40,228 nucleotides of DNA, from positions 1 to 40,228 of the forward strand of contig JAQBXK010000018.1 of the NCBI GenBank assembly GCA_027625145.1, given 5' to 3'. Position numbers and translations under genes: made by a program. The DNA comes from Pseudomonadota bacterium. GTDB taxonomy: Bacteria; Pseudomonadota; Alphaproteobacteria; Puniceispirillales; Marisalimonadaceae. The notes under the pieces were generated by a model. That model did not search any database and was not told the DNA's origin. It worked only from the letters and a program-made list of their open reading frames with translations. Positions 1 to 9,330 of this stretch are shown here, in pieces. The first letter of the stretch is position 1; each line of letters starts with the position of its first letter.

Positions 1-22
1 ATTTTAAAAGAAATATTATATA

Positions 23-1159
23 ATGTTAACAAACACCAGATTTCCATATATTATTTACAAATATTTTACAAAAGAACTCTTAAAATATTGTTTATTGGCT
101 TTATTAGCTTTCGTTACACTTATTTTTTTTATAGATATAATTGAATTATTTAGACGATCTTCAAATAAAGTTGGAGTTGTTCATCTTATTAAAGCTAACT
201 TAGAAGATATAATTGGTATGGCAAGCTTAAAAATTATAGGTAACATGGAAAAGGTTATCCCTTTTTCAGTGCTGATTGGATCTATTACTTGTTTTAATCA
301 ATGGCGTAAAAAAAATTATTATATTACCTCTAGAACATTTGGAATATCTTTGTGGAAAACTGTTTTACCAATATCTATTATTATGTTTATGATTGGCATA
401 ATATCTATTGTTTTTTTAAATCCACTATCAAGTATACTTAATAAGAAATATGACAAACTACAAAGTATTTATTTTGGATCATCTAATCTACAATCTTTTT
501 CTTTTGACACAAAAGGTTTTTGGATTAAAGAATTTTTAGATGAAAACAAATCAATAATAAATGCAAAAAAAATAGATGAAAAAAATAAAACACTCTATGA
601 TATTAATGTTTTTGTTTTTAATAAAAATAATTTGATAGAGAAAAGAATTTCCGCAATTTCAGGATTTTTTGTTGAAAACAAACTTAATTTATACAAAGTA
701 AAAGTATCAACTAGAGATGTTAGCTCAAAAGAAATTGAAAAATATAGTTTGCCTGTTAAACGTGAAGCTGATGGCATTAAAGTAAGTATTGCTGAACCAT
801 ATACAATTTTTATTCTAGATTTACCTAAATATATTTTATCCATGAAAGAAAATGGCTTAAATACATCTAAACACTTAATACATATGTATAAATTAATATG
901 CCAACCATTTCTTATAATTGCGATGGTTTTACTTTCAGCCTCTTTAATGTTAAAAAGTAGTGAAAGAAATGATCAGTTCGGTATAATTTCCACTTCATTA
1001 ATTGTTGGGTTTAGTCTATATTTTATAGGAGATGTAATTTTTGCCTTAGGATCGTCTGAAAAATTACCATCTTTATTATCTGGTTTTGGACCTACTCTAA
1101 TTGGACTGTTTTCAGGCTGTTTTCTTATCAGTTCTATTGATGAGCCTAAAAAAAACTAA
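23..1159 (+). CDS. lptG: LptG-like LPS export ABC transporter permease
   Basis: A 378-residue YjgP/YjgQ-family permease. In the family, LptF and LptG with the LptB ATPase extract lipopolysaccharide from the inner membrane and drive it over the periplasmic bridge. Visible here are one N-terminal hydrophobic segment (about residues 18-38), two more near 65-125, a periplasmic domain of about 150 residues, and three C-terminal membrane segments (about 290-375). That layout and the length fit LptF/LptG. LptG is preferred over LptF because surA follows; lptF would lie just upstream, outside the window. The ATG at 23 follows an A-rich stretch with only a weak ribosome site. The lptD gene often found between lptG and surA is absent. 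Confidence 0.85.
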   Translation: MLTNTRFPYIIYKYFTKELLKYCLLALLAFVTLIFFIDIIELFRRSSNKVGVVHLIKANLEDIIGMASLKIIGNMEKVIPFSVLIGSITCFNQWRKKNYYITSRTFGISLWKTVLPISIIMFMIGIISIVFLNPLSSILNKKYDKLQSIYFGSSNLQSFSFDTKGFWIKEFLDENKSIINAKKIDEKNKTLYDINVFVFNKNNLIEKRISAISGFFVENKLNLYKVKVSTRDVSSKEIEKYSLPVKREADGIKVSIAEPYTIFILDLPKYILSMKENGLNTSKHLIHMYKLICQPFLIIAMVLLSASLMLKSSERNDQFGIISTSLIVGFSLYFIGDVIFALGSSEKLPSLLSGFGPTLIGLFSGCFLISSIDEPKKN

Positions 1160-1192
1160 TAGAATTATAATATTAAAGCTACAGAGTTAAAA

Positions 1193-2464
1193 TTGATTAA
1201 AAATAAAATAAATAAACTTTATTTCCAAAATTTAATAATTATGGGAATGTTCCTTGTGTTTTTGATTTGCAATAAAGTTAATGCAAAAGAAAATTATATT
1301 GTAGCTCTAGTAAATAATATTCCTATAACAAAAATAGATGTTGAAGATAAAGCTAAATTATTAGCCTACTCTATTGAAAAAGACATAAGTCAAAAAAATT
1401 TAAATAAATTTTTTAACCAATCACTTAAATCCTTAATTACCGAAAATTTAATAAGAGGTGAAGGGCTTAAATTCAACAAAAATATTTTAAATTTAGTCAA
1501 GAATAAAGCATATTCCAATCTATTATCTGACTATAATCAATCAGATTTTTTTTTAAATCAATTGATTCAAGAATTAAACATTTCTAAATCAGTGGTTTTA
1601 AATAAGTATGAGACCGAAATAATCTTAGGCATATTATTACAAAATAAATTTAAACAACAATTTGAAAATTTAAACCAAGAAATTCAAGAAATTATAACGG
1701 AAAAAGAATTAGAAAAAAATAAAGATAAATTTGAATTAGCTGAGATAATAATACCTAAACCAGGTAATCTAGAACTGTTTAATAAAATAAAAAATGCTCT
1801 CAATAAAGGCTCTAACTTTTCTTATATAGCCGAACAAGTATCTATTAATCCTTCTGCAAAAAAAGGAGGAAATATAGGCTGGAGAACTTTAGAGAATTTA
1901 CCTATTGAAATAACTTCTAATAATCAATTGATTAATGAAGGTGATATTTTTTATTTTATAAAAAAAAATACCTATAGAATTATAAAAATTCTAGTAAAGC
2001 GACATCAAGGAAAAATAAGTAATATTGAAGATCAGATTTTATTAGCAGTTATTAATTTTAAAATTAATTTTGGAGAAAAAAAAGCAGTTTACCTTACTGT
2101 TAAGGATGAAGTTGATGACTTACTAAAAAATAATAAAGGTTGTAATGAATTAAAAAAGTTTAATAATAATATCAATAAAGACATAACATTAAGAGTTATT
2201 AATTCAAGAATTGCAGACTTAGATGTTAATTTACAAAATAAAATTAATAATCTTAAACTATATGAAATTATGAAGCCAATTTATGAGGGGAATAAAGGTT
2301 ATTTATATATTTTATGTGATAAGGCTAAAAATCAATTAATAAATTTCAATCCAGATTTAATAAAAAAAGAATTAATAGATGAACGCATATCTATTTTAAG
2401 TAGTAGGTACTTAAAAAAACTAAATCAAAACGCAGTTATTAAACTAATAAATGATAAATTTTGA
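1193..2464 (+). CDS. surA: SurA-like periplasmic chaperone / peptidyl-prolyl isomerase
   Basis: 423 residues, close to the usual SurA length. The N-terminus is a signal peptide: a basic start, a hydrophobic core (about residues 14-27) and a cleavage-like site after NKVNA. A SurA N-terminal helical region follows, then one recognisable parvulin domain at about 180-270 with the family pattern AEQVSINPSAKKGGNIGW. The second parvulin region is strongly degenerate. SurA escorts outer-membrane proteins across the periplasm. The start is a TTG at 1193 with a GAG six bases upstream; an in-frame ATG at 1241 would cut into the signal peptide and has no ribosome site. The stop overlaps the pdxA start. 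Confidence 0.86.
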   Translation: MIKNKINKLYFQNLIIMGMFLVFLICNKVNAKENYIVALVNNIPITKIDVEDKAKLLAYSIEKDISQKNLNKFFNQSLKSLITENLIRGEGLKFNKNILNLVKNKAYSNLLSDYNQSDFFLNQLIQELNISKSVVLNKYETEIILGILLQNKFKQQFENLNQEIQEIITEKELEKNKDKFELAEIIIPKPGNLELFNKIKNALNKGSNFSYIAEQVSINPSAKKGGNIGWRTLENLPIEITSNNQLINEGDIFYFIKKNTYRIIKILVKRHQGKISNIEDQILLAVINFKINFGEKKAVYLTVKDEVDDLLKNNKGCNELKKFNNNINKDITLRVINSRIADLDVNLQNKINNLKLYEIMKPIYEGNKGYLYILCDKAKNQLINFNPDLIKKELIDERISILSSRYLKKLNQNAVIKLINDKF

Positions 2465-3501
2465 TGTCAAATATAGAAAAAATTGAATTACAAAAAAAAG
2501 TTATATTAATTACTTCTGGAGATCCATCAAGCATTGCTCCAGAAATTACAATAAAAGCATTGCAATCTTCTACAATTAACAAAAATATTTTTCCTATAAT
2601 AGTAACTGATCCTCAATTATTACAAAATTATAATGATATAATTAAAAATAATTGGAAGATAAATGAAATTAAAGATCAAAGTAATTTCACTGATTATAAA
2701 GTTAACTATTTTAATATAATACCTATTTCAATTAATGATATTGTTAGATTAGGAAAACCGTCTATTATAAACTGTGAATTCATTAAAGCTTCTATTTTAA
2801 AATGTATAGAATTAGAAAGCAAAACGTCTGCTTCTGCTATTGTAACTAACCCTATAAATAAAAATATAATGTATAAATCAGGATTTAAGTATTCTGGCCA
2901 TACAGAGTTTTTAGCCTCCCATTCAAAAAAAAATACCCAACCCGTTATGATGCTTGTTGTACAAGATCTAAAAACGGTTCCTTTAACAATTCATGTTCCT
3001 ATATCAGAAGTTTCAGGCTTGATTAGTAAGGAATTAATAATAAATACTGTAAAAATTGTTGCAAAGGACTTAAGTAAATATTTTGGCATTAAAAAACCTA
3101 TAATATTTATAACTGGTCTTAATCCTCATGCAGGCGAAAATGGTGAAATTGGCTCTGAAGAACAAAATATAATAATACCTACAATAAGAAAAATTAAAAA
3201 ATCTAATGACTTCGAAATTCAAGGGCCTTTTTCAGCAGATGCATTATTTTCATCTGAAGCGAGAAAAACATATGATGTAGTAATTTGCATGTATCATGAT
3301 CAAGCCCTAATTCCTATTAAAACAATTGACTTTAACAAAGGTGTTAATGTTACGCTTGGTTTAGATTTCATAAGAACATCGCCTGATCATGGTACTGGCT
3401 TTGATATCGCTGGCAAAAACAATGCAAGACCAGACAGCCTTATTGCAGCAATTAATCTTGCATACTTTATGAGTGTTAATAAAGATAGATCTTCAAACTA
3501 A
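2464..3501 (+). CDS. pdxA: 4-hydroxythreonine-4-phosphate dehydrogenase PdxA
   Basis: 345 residues. PdxA oxidises 4-phosphohydroxy-L-threonine in the DXP-dependent pyridoxal phosphate pathway. The sequence shows the N-terminal GDPSSIAPEI motif (usually GDPAGIGPE), the TNPINK segment, and the three metal-ligand histidine contexts GHTEFLA (near 145), HVPIS (near 177) and MYHDQALIP (near 278). The C-terminal segment RTSPDHGTGFDIAG is also typical. The ATG at 2464 overlaps the surA stop in TGATG, which indicates translational coupling. A TTG one codon upstream is possible but unlikely. The usual alphaproteobacterial order surA-pdxA-rsmA supports the call. Confidence 0.95.
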   Translation: MSNIEKIELQKKVILITSGDPSSIAPEITIKALQSSTINKNIFPIIVTDPQLLQNYNDIIKNNWKINEIKDQSNFTDYKVNYFNIIPISINDIVRLGKPSIINCEFIKASILKCIELESKTSASAIVTNPINKNIMYKSGFKYSGHTEFLASHSKKNTQPVMMLVVQDLKTVPLTIHVPISEVSGLISKELIINTVKIVAKDLSKYFGIKKPIIFITGLNPHAGENGEIGSEEQNIIIPTIRKIKKSNDFEIQGPFSADALFSSEARKTYDVVICMYHDQALIPIKTIDFNKGVNVTLGLDFIRTSPDHGTGFDIAGKNNARPDSLIAAINLAYFMSVNKDRSSN

Positions 3502-4334
3502 TGAATGAAACTCTCCCAACTATAAAAGAAATACTTAAAAAAAATAATATTACAATACATAAATCTCTTGGTCAAAATTTTTTGTTTGACTTAAACTTAA
3601 CTGACAAAATAGTAAAAATGTCTGAGCCTATTTCTTCTACTATTATTGAAATTGGACCTGGTCCCGGAGGTTTGACAAGGTCTATTCTTAAAAAAAACCC
3701 TGATATTGTTTTTGCAATAGATAAAGACCCTCAATCAGAACTTATGCTTACTGAACTTAAAGAAATTTATAAAGAGAAATTACAATTAATTACAGCTGAT
3801 GCTATCAACTATCCTATATGGGATTTAGGAAATTATCCGAGACAAGTTATTGCCAATTTACCATATAATGTTGGAACAAAAATGTTAATCTCTTGGTTAA
3901 GGCATATAAAAAAATTTAATAAACTAACATTGATGTTTCAAAAAGAAGTTGCAGATAGAATTATAGCACCTGTTGGATCATTACATTATGGCAGATTATC
4001 TATTTTAACAAATTGGTTAACTCAAAGTAGAAAGTTATTTGATATCCCCGGTTCTGCTTTTATACCATCACCCAAAGTAACATCCACAGTAATAGAGTTA
4101 ATTCCATTAGAAAAACCAATTTTAGATATATCTTTTAATGCTTTAGAGAAAATTACTCATTTAGCGTTTAGTCAAAGAAGAAAAATGCTTAAAAGCAGTC
4201 TAAAAACAATAAATGGAGAAGCAATTTTAGATGAATTACAAATTTCTTCTAGATTACGTCCTGAACAGTTAACTATCAATGATTTTTGTAGAATTGCAAA
4301 AAAAGCTTTTCCATCCTCGTCACAGGAAAATTAA
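3501..4334 (+). CDS. rsmA: 16S rRNA (adenine1518/1519-N6)-dimethyltransferase RsmA (KsgA)
   Basis: 277 residues. The enzyme dimethylates two adjacent adenines in helix 45 of 16S rRNA during small-subunit maturation, using S-adenosylmethionine. Evidence is the N-terminal KSLGQNFLFD motif, the SAM-binding motif IEIGPGPGGLTRSIL (about residues 49-63), the catalytic NLPYN motif (about 119-123), and the C-terminal FIPSPKVTSTVI and FSQRRKMLK segments. The ATG overlaps the last base of the pdxA stop (TAATG). It converges on gmk with only 11 bases between the stops and no clear terminator. Confidence 0.96.
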   Translation: MNETLPTIKEILKKNNITIHKSLGQNFLFDLNLTDKIVKMSEPISSTIIEIGPGPGGLTRSILKKNPDIVFAIDKDPQSELMLTELKEIYKEKLQLITADAINYPIWDLGNYPRQVIANLPYNVGTKMLISWLRHIKKFNKLTLMFQKEVADRIIAPVGSLHYGRLSILTNWLTQSRKLFDIPGSAFIPSPKVTSTVIELIPLEKPILDISFNALEKITHLAFSQRRKMLKSSLKTINGEAILDELQISSRLRPEQLTINDFCRIAKKAFPSSSQEN

Positions 4335-4345
4335 TAAAAATAGAA

Positions 4346-4969
4346 TCAAATAAGTTTTTTTACAAAATCTGTTATTCCAAGCTGTCTAGATTTTCTTTGT
4401 CTTTCAGAATATAGAATTGATTTTACCGAAGCAACAGCTTCATTTACATTTTCATTTATTATTATAAAATCATACTCATCAAAGTGACTAATTTCTTTTC
4501 TAGCTTCTAGCATTCTCTTAAAAAAATCTTCTTCATTTTCACTTGCCCTATTTCTTAGTCTATATTCTAATTCTTTAATAGAAGGTGGTAAGATAAATAT
4601 TTTAACTATATCTTCTGGCATGTGTTTTTGAATCTGCCTTGTGCCCTGCCAATCAATGTCTACTAAAACATCAACTCCATTTTTAATTTTTTTTAATACT
4701 TCTTCCTTAAGAGTACCGTAATAATTTCCAAAAACCTTTGCATTTTCAATAAATTCATCATTCTTTATCATAAGAAGAAATTCTTCATCATTTTTAAAAA
4801 AATAATCTACTCCTTCTACTTCATCCTTTCTTTTTTTCCTTGTGGTAACGGATACAGACAAGTTAATTCCATTAACTTCTTCTAGAATTTTCTTGCATAT
4901 CGTAGTTTTACCAGCACCAGATGGGGACGAAATAACTAACACCACACCTCTTAAATTATTTTTTTTCAA
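4346..4969 (-). CDS. gmk: Guanylate kinase
   Basis: 207 residues, the normal length. It phosphorylates GMP to GDP with ATP. The P-loop ISSPSGAGKTT is at about residues 13-23, followed by the GMP-binding region STRKKRKDEVEGVDYFF and the DIDWQGTRQI segment, all characteristic of guanylate kinases. The start is TTG at 4969, inside the 3' end of mltG (14-base overlap). An AAGGA about eight bases upstream (4976-4981) supports this start. It is the last gene of the minus-strand fatty acid/cell wall block. Confidence 0.95.
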   Translation of the reverse strand: MKKNNLRGVVLVISSPSGAGKTTICKKILEEVNGINLSVSVTTRKKRKDEVEGVDYFFKNDEEFLLMIKNDEFIENAKVFGNYYGTLKEEVLKKIKNGVDVLVDIDWQGTRQIQKHMPEDIVKIFILPPSIKELEYRLRNRASENEEDFFKRMLEARKEISHFDEYDFIIINENVNEAVASVKSILYSERQRKSRQLGITDFVKKLI

Positions 4970-5933
4970 TTGTACTATCCTTAATTTTAAATTCTTTCCA
5001 CAATTTTACATTTTTCCTATGTAATTTATAAGTACTAGAAAACCTATGTCCACCAATACCATTACTAACAAAGTACAAATATTCTGATTTTTTTATATCA
5101 TTTAATGCATTTATAGCACTTTTACCTGGATAAGAGATTGGAGTTGGCGGCAGCCCATTAATTAAGTAAGTGTTGAAAGGATTATTTGATTTTAACATTT
5201 TTTTAGTAATTTTTGTTCCATTGATTTTCATTCCATAAGCTAATGTAACATCTGATTGAAGCCTCATTTTGTTTTTAAGTCTGTTTATAAAAACACTAGC
5301 TATCAATTGGCTATCATTAACATTACCACTTTCTTTTTGAATTATAGAAGCAAGAATAAGAATTTGATTTTTATTTTTTAATATAAAATTTTTAGGTCTA
5401 TTTTCCCAAACTTTATTTAATAATTCATTTTGACCTAGTTTCATGCGTGTTAATAAATTTTGTCTAGAGTAACCCCATTTATAATTATAAGTATCAGGCT
5501 TATATATCCCTTCTTTTAAGACAGGCATTTCTCCAGATAAACCATAAGCAGTTATCATTGCTTTTTTTAAATCAATTGCAGTCCAGCCGTCTATGAGAGT
5601 GAAATATCTTGTATATGTATTTCCACTTTGAAATAATTTCTGAATATTTTTAATTGATGAACCTTTAGGGATAAAATATTCCCCAGCCTTTGGAATAAAA
5701 TTTTTATTATTAAATAAAGAGGTTAATCTCCAATTATAGTATTCTATTTTTATTTTTTTAAAATTAAGTTGTTTGATTATTTCTTTTTGAGAATCATTTC
5801 GTTTTAATAAAAAAAGACTGTCTTTCTCTACAATTACAATGTTACTTATTTTATTAATATACCAATATGATGATATTATTGCAGCTGTAAAAAATAATAA
5901 GAGATACAGTAAAACTTTATATCTAAAATTCAA
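4956..5933 (-). CDS. mltG: Endolytic murein transglycosylase MltG
   Basis: 325 residues, YceG/MltG family, an inner-membrane enzyme that cleaves nascent glycan strands. It has one N-terminal membrane anchor (about residues 8-26) and a large periplasmic domain. Diagnostic segments are ILASIIQKES with the catalytic glutamate, ASVFINRL, the MRLQSDVTLAYG motif, NTYLINGLPPTPISYPG and the terminal YFVSNGIGGHRFSST. The start is a TTG embedded in the fabF stop (TTGA), so the two genes are coupled. The context fabF-mltG-gmk is common in alphaproteobacteria. Confidence 0.93.
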   Translation of the reverse strand: MNFRYKVLLYLLLFFTAAIISSYWYINKISNIVIVEKDSLFLLKRNDSQKEIIKQLNFKKIKIEYYNWRLTSLFNNKNFIPKAGEYFIPKGSSIKNIQKLFQSGNTYTRYFTLIDGWTAIDLKKAMITAYGLSGEMPVLKEGIYKPDTYNYKWGYSRQNLLTRMKLGQNELLNKVWENRPKNFILKNKNQILILASIIQKESGNVNDSQLIASVFINRLKNKMRLQSDVTLAYGMKINGTKITKKMLKSNNPFNTYLINGLPPTPISYPGKSAINALNDIKKSEYLYFVSNGIGGHRFSSTYKLHRKNVKLWKEFKIKDSTIEKK

Positions 5934-7198
5934 TCCGAATTACCTATTATAAGACTAGCGTTTGTACCTCCAAATCCAAAAGAATTTGATAACACATTTC
6001 TTACTACTCTTTTTTTAGATTTTAATGGAACTAAATCAAACCCATACGCACCCTCATCTGGCGTTAATAAATTATTTGTAGGAGGAACAGTTTGATTTAC
6101 AATGGATAAAATAGAATATATTGCTTCTATAGCTCCTGCTGCACCTAAAAGGTGTCCAGTAGCAGATTTTGTTGAACTAATGCTTATTTTGTTAAAATCA
6201 TTTTCTAGAAGCCTTCTGATTGCTTTTAATTCTATCATATCTCCTAAAGGAGTGGATGTCCCGTGAGCATTAATATAATCAAGATCAGATACTGTTAATT
6301 TAGAGTCTTTCAATGCTGATTGCATAGCTCGAAAACCACCATCTCCACTTTCGGCTGGAGCAGTTATATGATGAGCATCTCCAGACATCCCATAACCTTT
6401 TATTTCAGCATAAATTTTTGCCCCTCTTGCCAAAGCATGTTCTCTTTCTTCTAAAACCAATACACCAGATCCCTCACCCATAACAAATCCGTCTCTATGT
6501 TGATCCCATGGCCTAGAACTCTCAAGCGGGGTGTCATTAAAATTTGTACTTAGCGCTCTTGCTGCTGCAAAACCTGCCATGCCTATTCTACAACATGCTG
6601 CCTCAGCACCACCTGCAACCATTACATCAGCATCGCCATATTTTATAATTCTTGAAGCGTCACCAATCGCATGAGCTCCTGTAGAACAAGCTGTTACAAC
6701 AGAATGATTAGGTCCTTTGAAGCCATACTTTATACTTACTTGACCTGATAATAAATTTATAAGAGCTGAAGGTATAAAAAAAGGACTGACTTTTCTGGGT
6801 CCTTTTGTAAGCATCAGTTCAGTTGTATTAGCAATGCTTTCAAGACCGCCAATTCCTGAACCAAGAATAACGCCGGATCTAGATTTTTGGACTTCACTTA
6901 ATGGTACCCAACCTGAATCTTCTACAGCTTGAATAGCTGCTACTATTCCATAAGCAATAAATCTATCAATACGCTTTTGTTGTCTAGGTTCAATCCAATC
7001 ATCTAAATCTAAGCCAGCTTCGGCATCATCAGACTTTAGAGGGATTTGACCAGCTATCTTGCAAGCAATGTCTGAGACATCAAAGTTAAGTATTTTTTTT
7101 ATACCTACATAACCAGATATTAAACGTTTCCAGTTTATGTCAACCCCATTGCCTAATGGAGTTAAGATACCTAAGCCTGTAACAACAACTCTACGCAT
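5930..7198 (-). CDS. fabF: 3-oxoacyl-ACP synthase II (FabF)
   Basis: 422 residues, the condensing enzyme of fatty acid elongation. The Cys-His-His triad is visible: nucleophile in VVTACSTGAHA (Cys171), histidine in NAHGTSTPLGD, histidine in KSATGHLLGAAGA. The C-terminal SNSFGFGGTNASLI motif is also present. The ATG at 7198 has a GGGAG ribosome site just upstream (about 7207-7211). It is 44 bases downstream of acpP, its substrate carrier, and overlaps mltG. Confidence 0.97.
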   Translation of the reverse strand: MRRVVVTGLGILTPLGNGVDINWKRLISGYVGIKKILNFDVSDIACKIAGQIPLKSDDAEAGLDLDDWIEPRQQKRIDRFIAYGIVAAIQAVEDSGWVPLSEVQKSRSGVILGSGIGGLESIANTTELMLTKGPRKVSPFFIPSALINLLSGQVSIKYGFKGPNHSVVTACSTGAHAIGDASRIIKYGDADVMVAGGAEAACCRIGMAGFAAARALSTNFNDTPLESSRPWDQHRDGFVMGEGSGVLVLEEREHALARGAKIYAEIKGYGMSGDAHHITAPAESGDGGFRAMQSALKDSKLTVSDLDYINAHGTSTPLGDMIELKAIRRLLENDFNKISISSTKSATGHLLGAAGAIEAIYSILSIVNQTVPPTNNLLTPDEGAYGFDLVPLKSKKRVVRNVLSNSFGFGGTNASLIIGNSD

Positions 7199-7242
7199 AA
7201 GAAACTCCCAGTCATAACACGAGCAAAATACTTTTTATGAAA

Positions 7243-7476
7243 TTAAGTATTTGCAGATATAAAATCTATTGCATCTTTAACGGTTTGAATTTTTTCTGCT
7301 GCATCATCAGGTATTTCGCATTCAAATTCTTCTTCAAAAGCCATAACTAATTCAACAGTATCTAAGCTATCTGCACCTAAATCATCAATAAAGCTTGCGC
7401 TTTCAATTACTTTTGCTTGATCTACACCTAAATGTTCTACTACTATTTTGGTAACGCGGATAGCTATGTCACTCAT
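7243..7476 (-). CDS. acpP: Acyl carrier protein
   Basis: 77 residues, acidic. The phosphopantetheine attachment motif GADSLD is present with the acceptor Ser37, followed by the conserved helix [24 protein letters not shown]. It carries the growing acyl chain for the adjacent FabD, FabG and FabF enzymes. A strong AAGGGGC ribosome site precedes the ATG. A 146-base gap upstream, the longest within this block, leaves room for a promoter of its own. Confidence 0.98.
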   Translation of the reverse strand: MSDIAIRVTKIVVEHLGVDQAKVIESASFIDDLGADSLDTVELVMAFEEEFECEIPDDAAEKIQTVKDAIDFISANT

Positions 7477-7622
7477 TATTCTTGCCCCTTAAAATTATTT
7501 TTATTTAAAGCTACGATTAGATTTAAAATTTATGTTGTTTATGTTGTTTAGCTTTTCTCGAGTACCATATTAAAGGAAATATGCCAAGCATATATTATTT
7601 TTTATTATAACTTGATAAGGCC
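7477..7622. promoter_or_regulatory. acpP upstream region with inverted and direct repeats
   Basis: This 146-base gap separates fabG from acpP. It holds a perfect inverted repeat with arms ATATGC and GCATAT and a 3-base centre (7579-7593), and two tandem copies of TATGTTGTT (7531-7548). On the minus strand the inverted repeat could be a weak hairpin after fabG or an operator for acpP; the run of T after it lies on the plus-strand side, so it is a poor terminator for fabG. I see no convincing -35/-10 pair. Confidence 0.35.
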
Positions 7623-8360
7623 TCACAACATCGCCATGCCACCATTTACATGTAACGTTGTTCCAGTTATGAAACTACTTTCTTCACTCGCTAAATAAAC
7701 ACATGCTGCTGAAATGTCTTGTGGCGAACCTAATCTGTCTACAGGAATGTTTTTAATTATATTATTTTTTTGATCTTCTGTAAGTTTTTCAGTCATTGGT
7801 GTTGATATAAAACCAGGTGCAACTAAGTTGCAAGTTATACCTCTGCTAGCAACCTCAGCAGCTAAAGTTTTACTTAATCCAATTAAACCAGCCTTAGATG
7901 CAGAATAATTACTTTGGCCTGCATTACCTGTATAACCTACTATAGAGCTTATAAAAATAATTCTTCCATATCTTCTTTTCAACATTCCTCTTAAAACTTG
8001 TCTTGTCAACCTCATGCAAGCTGTAAGATTGACGTTTATAACTGTATCCCAATCTTCATCTTTCATTCGCATTAAAAGACCATCAATTGTTATCCCAGCA
8101 TTATTTACAAGAATATCTATTTTGCCATAACATGCTTCAGCATTTTTGGCCATAGAAAGTATACTATCTTTATCTTGCAAATTTGCGACAACACTTTTTA
8201 CATCATCTCCTAAATCTTTCACCATTTGATTAAGAACATTTTCTTTTGTACCAGACAAAATCAATTTAGCCCCTCGTTCTTTCATTTGCTTAGCAATAGC
8301 TTGCCCTATACCTCCTGTAGCCCCTGTTATCAAAGCTGTTTTACCTGTTAAATCAAACAT
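7623..8360 (-). CDS. fabG: 3-oxoacyl-ACP reductase FabG
   Basis: 245 residues, classical short-chain dehydrogenase. It reduces 3-oxoacyl-ACP with NADPH. The Rossmann glycine motif is TGATGGIGQAIA (about 13-24), followed by NNAG (about 86-89), the active-site serine in FISSIVG and the YSASK motif (Tyr about 152, Lys about 156). The C-terminus FITGTTLHVNGGMAM is typical of FabG rather than other dehydrogenases. A GGAG ribosome site precedes the ATG. It lies between fabD and acpP, which fixes the assignment. Confidence 0.96.
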   Translation of the reverse strand: MFDLTGKTALITGATGGIGQAIAKQMKERGAKLILSGTKENVLNQMVKDLGDDVKSVVANLQDKDSILSMAKNAEACYGKIDILVNNAGITIDGLLMRMKDEDWDTVINVNLTACMRLTRQVLRGMLKRRYGRIIFISSIVGYTGNAGQSNYSASKAGLIGLSKTLAAEVASRGITCNLVAPGFISTPMTEKLTEDQKNNIIKNIPVDRLGSPQDISAACVYLASEESSFITGTTLHVNGGMAML

Positions 8361-8391
8361 TCTATTTCTCCAATAAGTTTATAATCTATAA

Positions 8392-9330
8392 TTAAATGGC
8401 TTTTAATAACTCGTCAAAATCTGATGGTTTTTCTATATTTATAGCATTTGCATTATTGAGCATTCTTTTAGCAATGCCTGTTAATACTCTACCATTTCCA
8501 AGCTCTATAACTTTATCTACGTTTAACTTATTAGCTAAATGCATAGTTTCTCTCCATCTAACAGTTCCCGTCACTTGATCAATTAAATTTTGCTTTAACT
8601 TAGTCGTTTCTTTTTCAGGCAAAGCATTAATATTAGATATTACTGGAACAGTTGGTATATTAAAGTTTAAGTTATTTAATGCTTTCTCCATTATCATTTG
8701 AGCTGGTCGCATTAAACTACAATGAAAAGGAGCACTCACTGGAAGAATAACTGCTCTTTTTACTCCAAAATCTTTAGATATCTCTATTGCCTTGTTAACT
8801 GCCAAGATATCGCCACTAATTACCACTTGACCATCAGCATTATCATTCCCAATATTACAAACTCCAATTGATGATACTTGCTCAAGTATTTTTAGAGAGG
8901 TTGTTATATCAACTCCAATAAACGCAGCCATTGCACCTTTGTTAATAGGTACAGCTTGTTGCATTGCTTCACCTCGTAACCTTAACAAATTTGCACATTC
9001 TTTTAACGAAAAAACTCCAGCTACCGTCATTGCTGTATATTCTCCAAGAGAATGACCACAAACATAACTGGCTAATTCGGGTAATTTTTTATTACTTAAC
9101 TTCGACAACACTCTATAAACGGCTACGCCACATGCCATTAAAGCTGGTTGGGCATTCGACGTTAATGCTATATCTGTATCAGAACCTTCCCACATTAGTT
9201 TACTTAAATTAAAACTAATGGCTTCATTAACTTCTTCAAAAACTTCCTTAGCTTCAATGAAACTGTCTGACATTTCTTTACCCATGCCAACTTTTTGAGA
9301 ACCTTGTCCTGGAAAAACAATTAAATTCAT
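8392..9330 (-). CDS. fabD: Malonyl-CoA:ACP transacylase FabD
   Basis: 312 residues, the usual length. It transfers malonyl from CoA to ACP. The N-terminal FPGQGSQ motif (residues 6-12) and the active-site GHSLGEY motif with Ser94 are present, as is the conserved histidine in PVSAPFHCSLM. A strong AAAGGAG precedes the ATG at 9330. It is the first gene of the minus-strand fab block and is transcribed divergently from rpsF. Confidence 0.96.
   Translation of the reverse strand: MNLIVFPGQGSQKVGMGKEMSDSFIEAKEVFEEVNEAISFNLSKLMWEGSDTDIALTSNAQPALMACGVAVYRVLSKLSNKKLPELASYVCGHSLGEYTAMTVAGVFSLKECANLLRLRGEAMQQAVPINKGAMAAFIGVDITTSLKILEQVSSIGVCNIGNDNADGQVVISGDILAVNKAIEISKDFGVKRAVILPVSAPFHCSLMRPAQMIMEKALNNLNFNIPTVPVISNINALPEKETTKLKQNLIDQVTGTVRWRETMHLANKLNVDKVIELGNGRVLTGIAKRMLNNANAINIEKPSDFDELLKAI

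Noticed and set aside
4335-4345. Terminator between convergent rsmA and gmk
   Set aside because: The gap is only 11 bases and no hairpin with a T run is seen.
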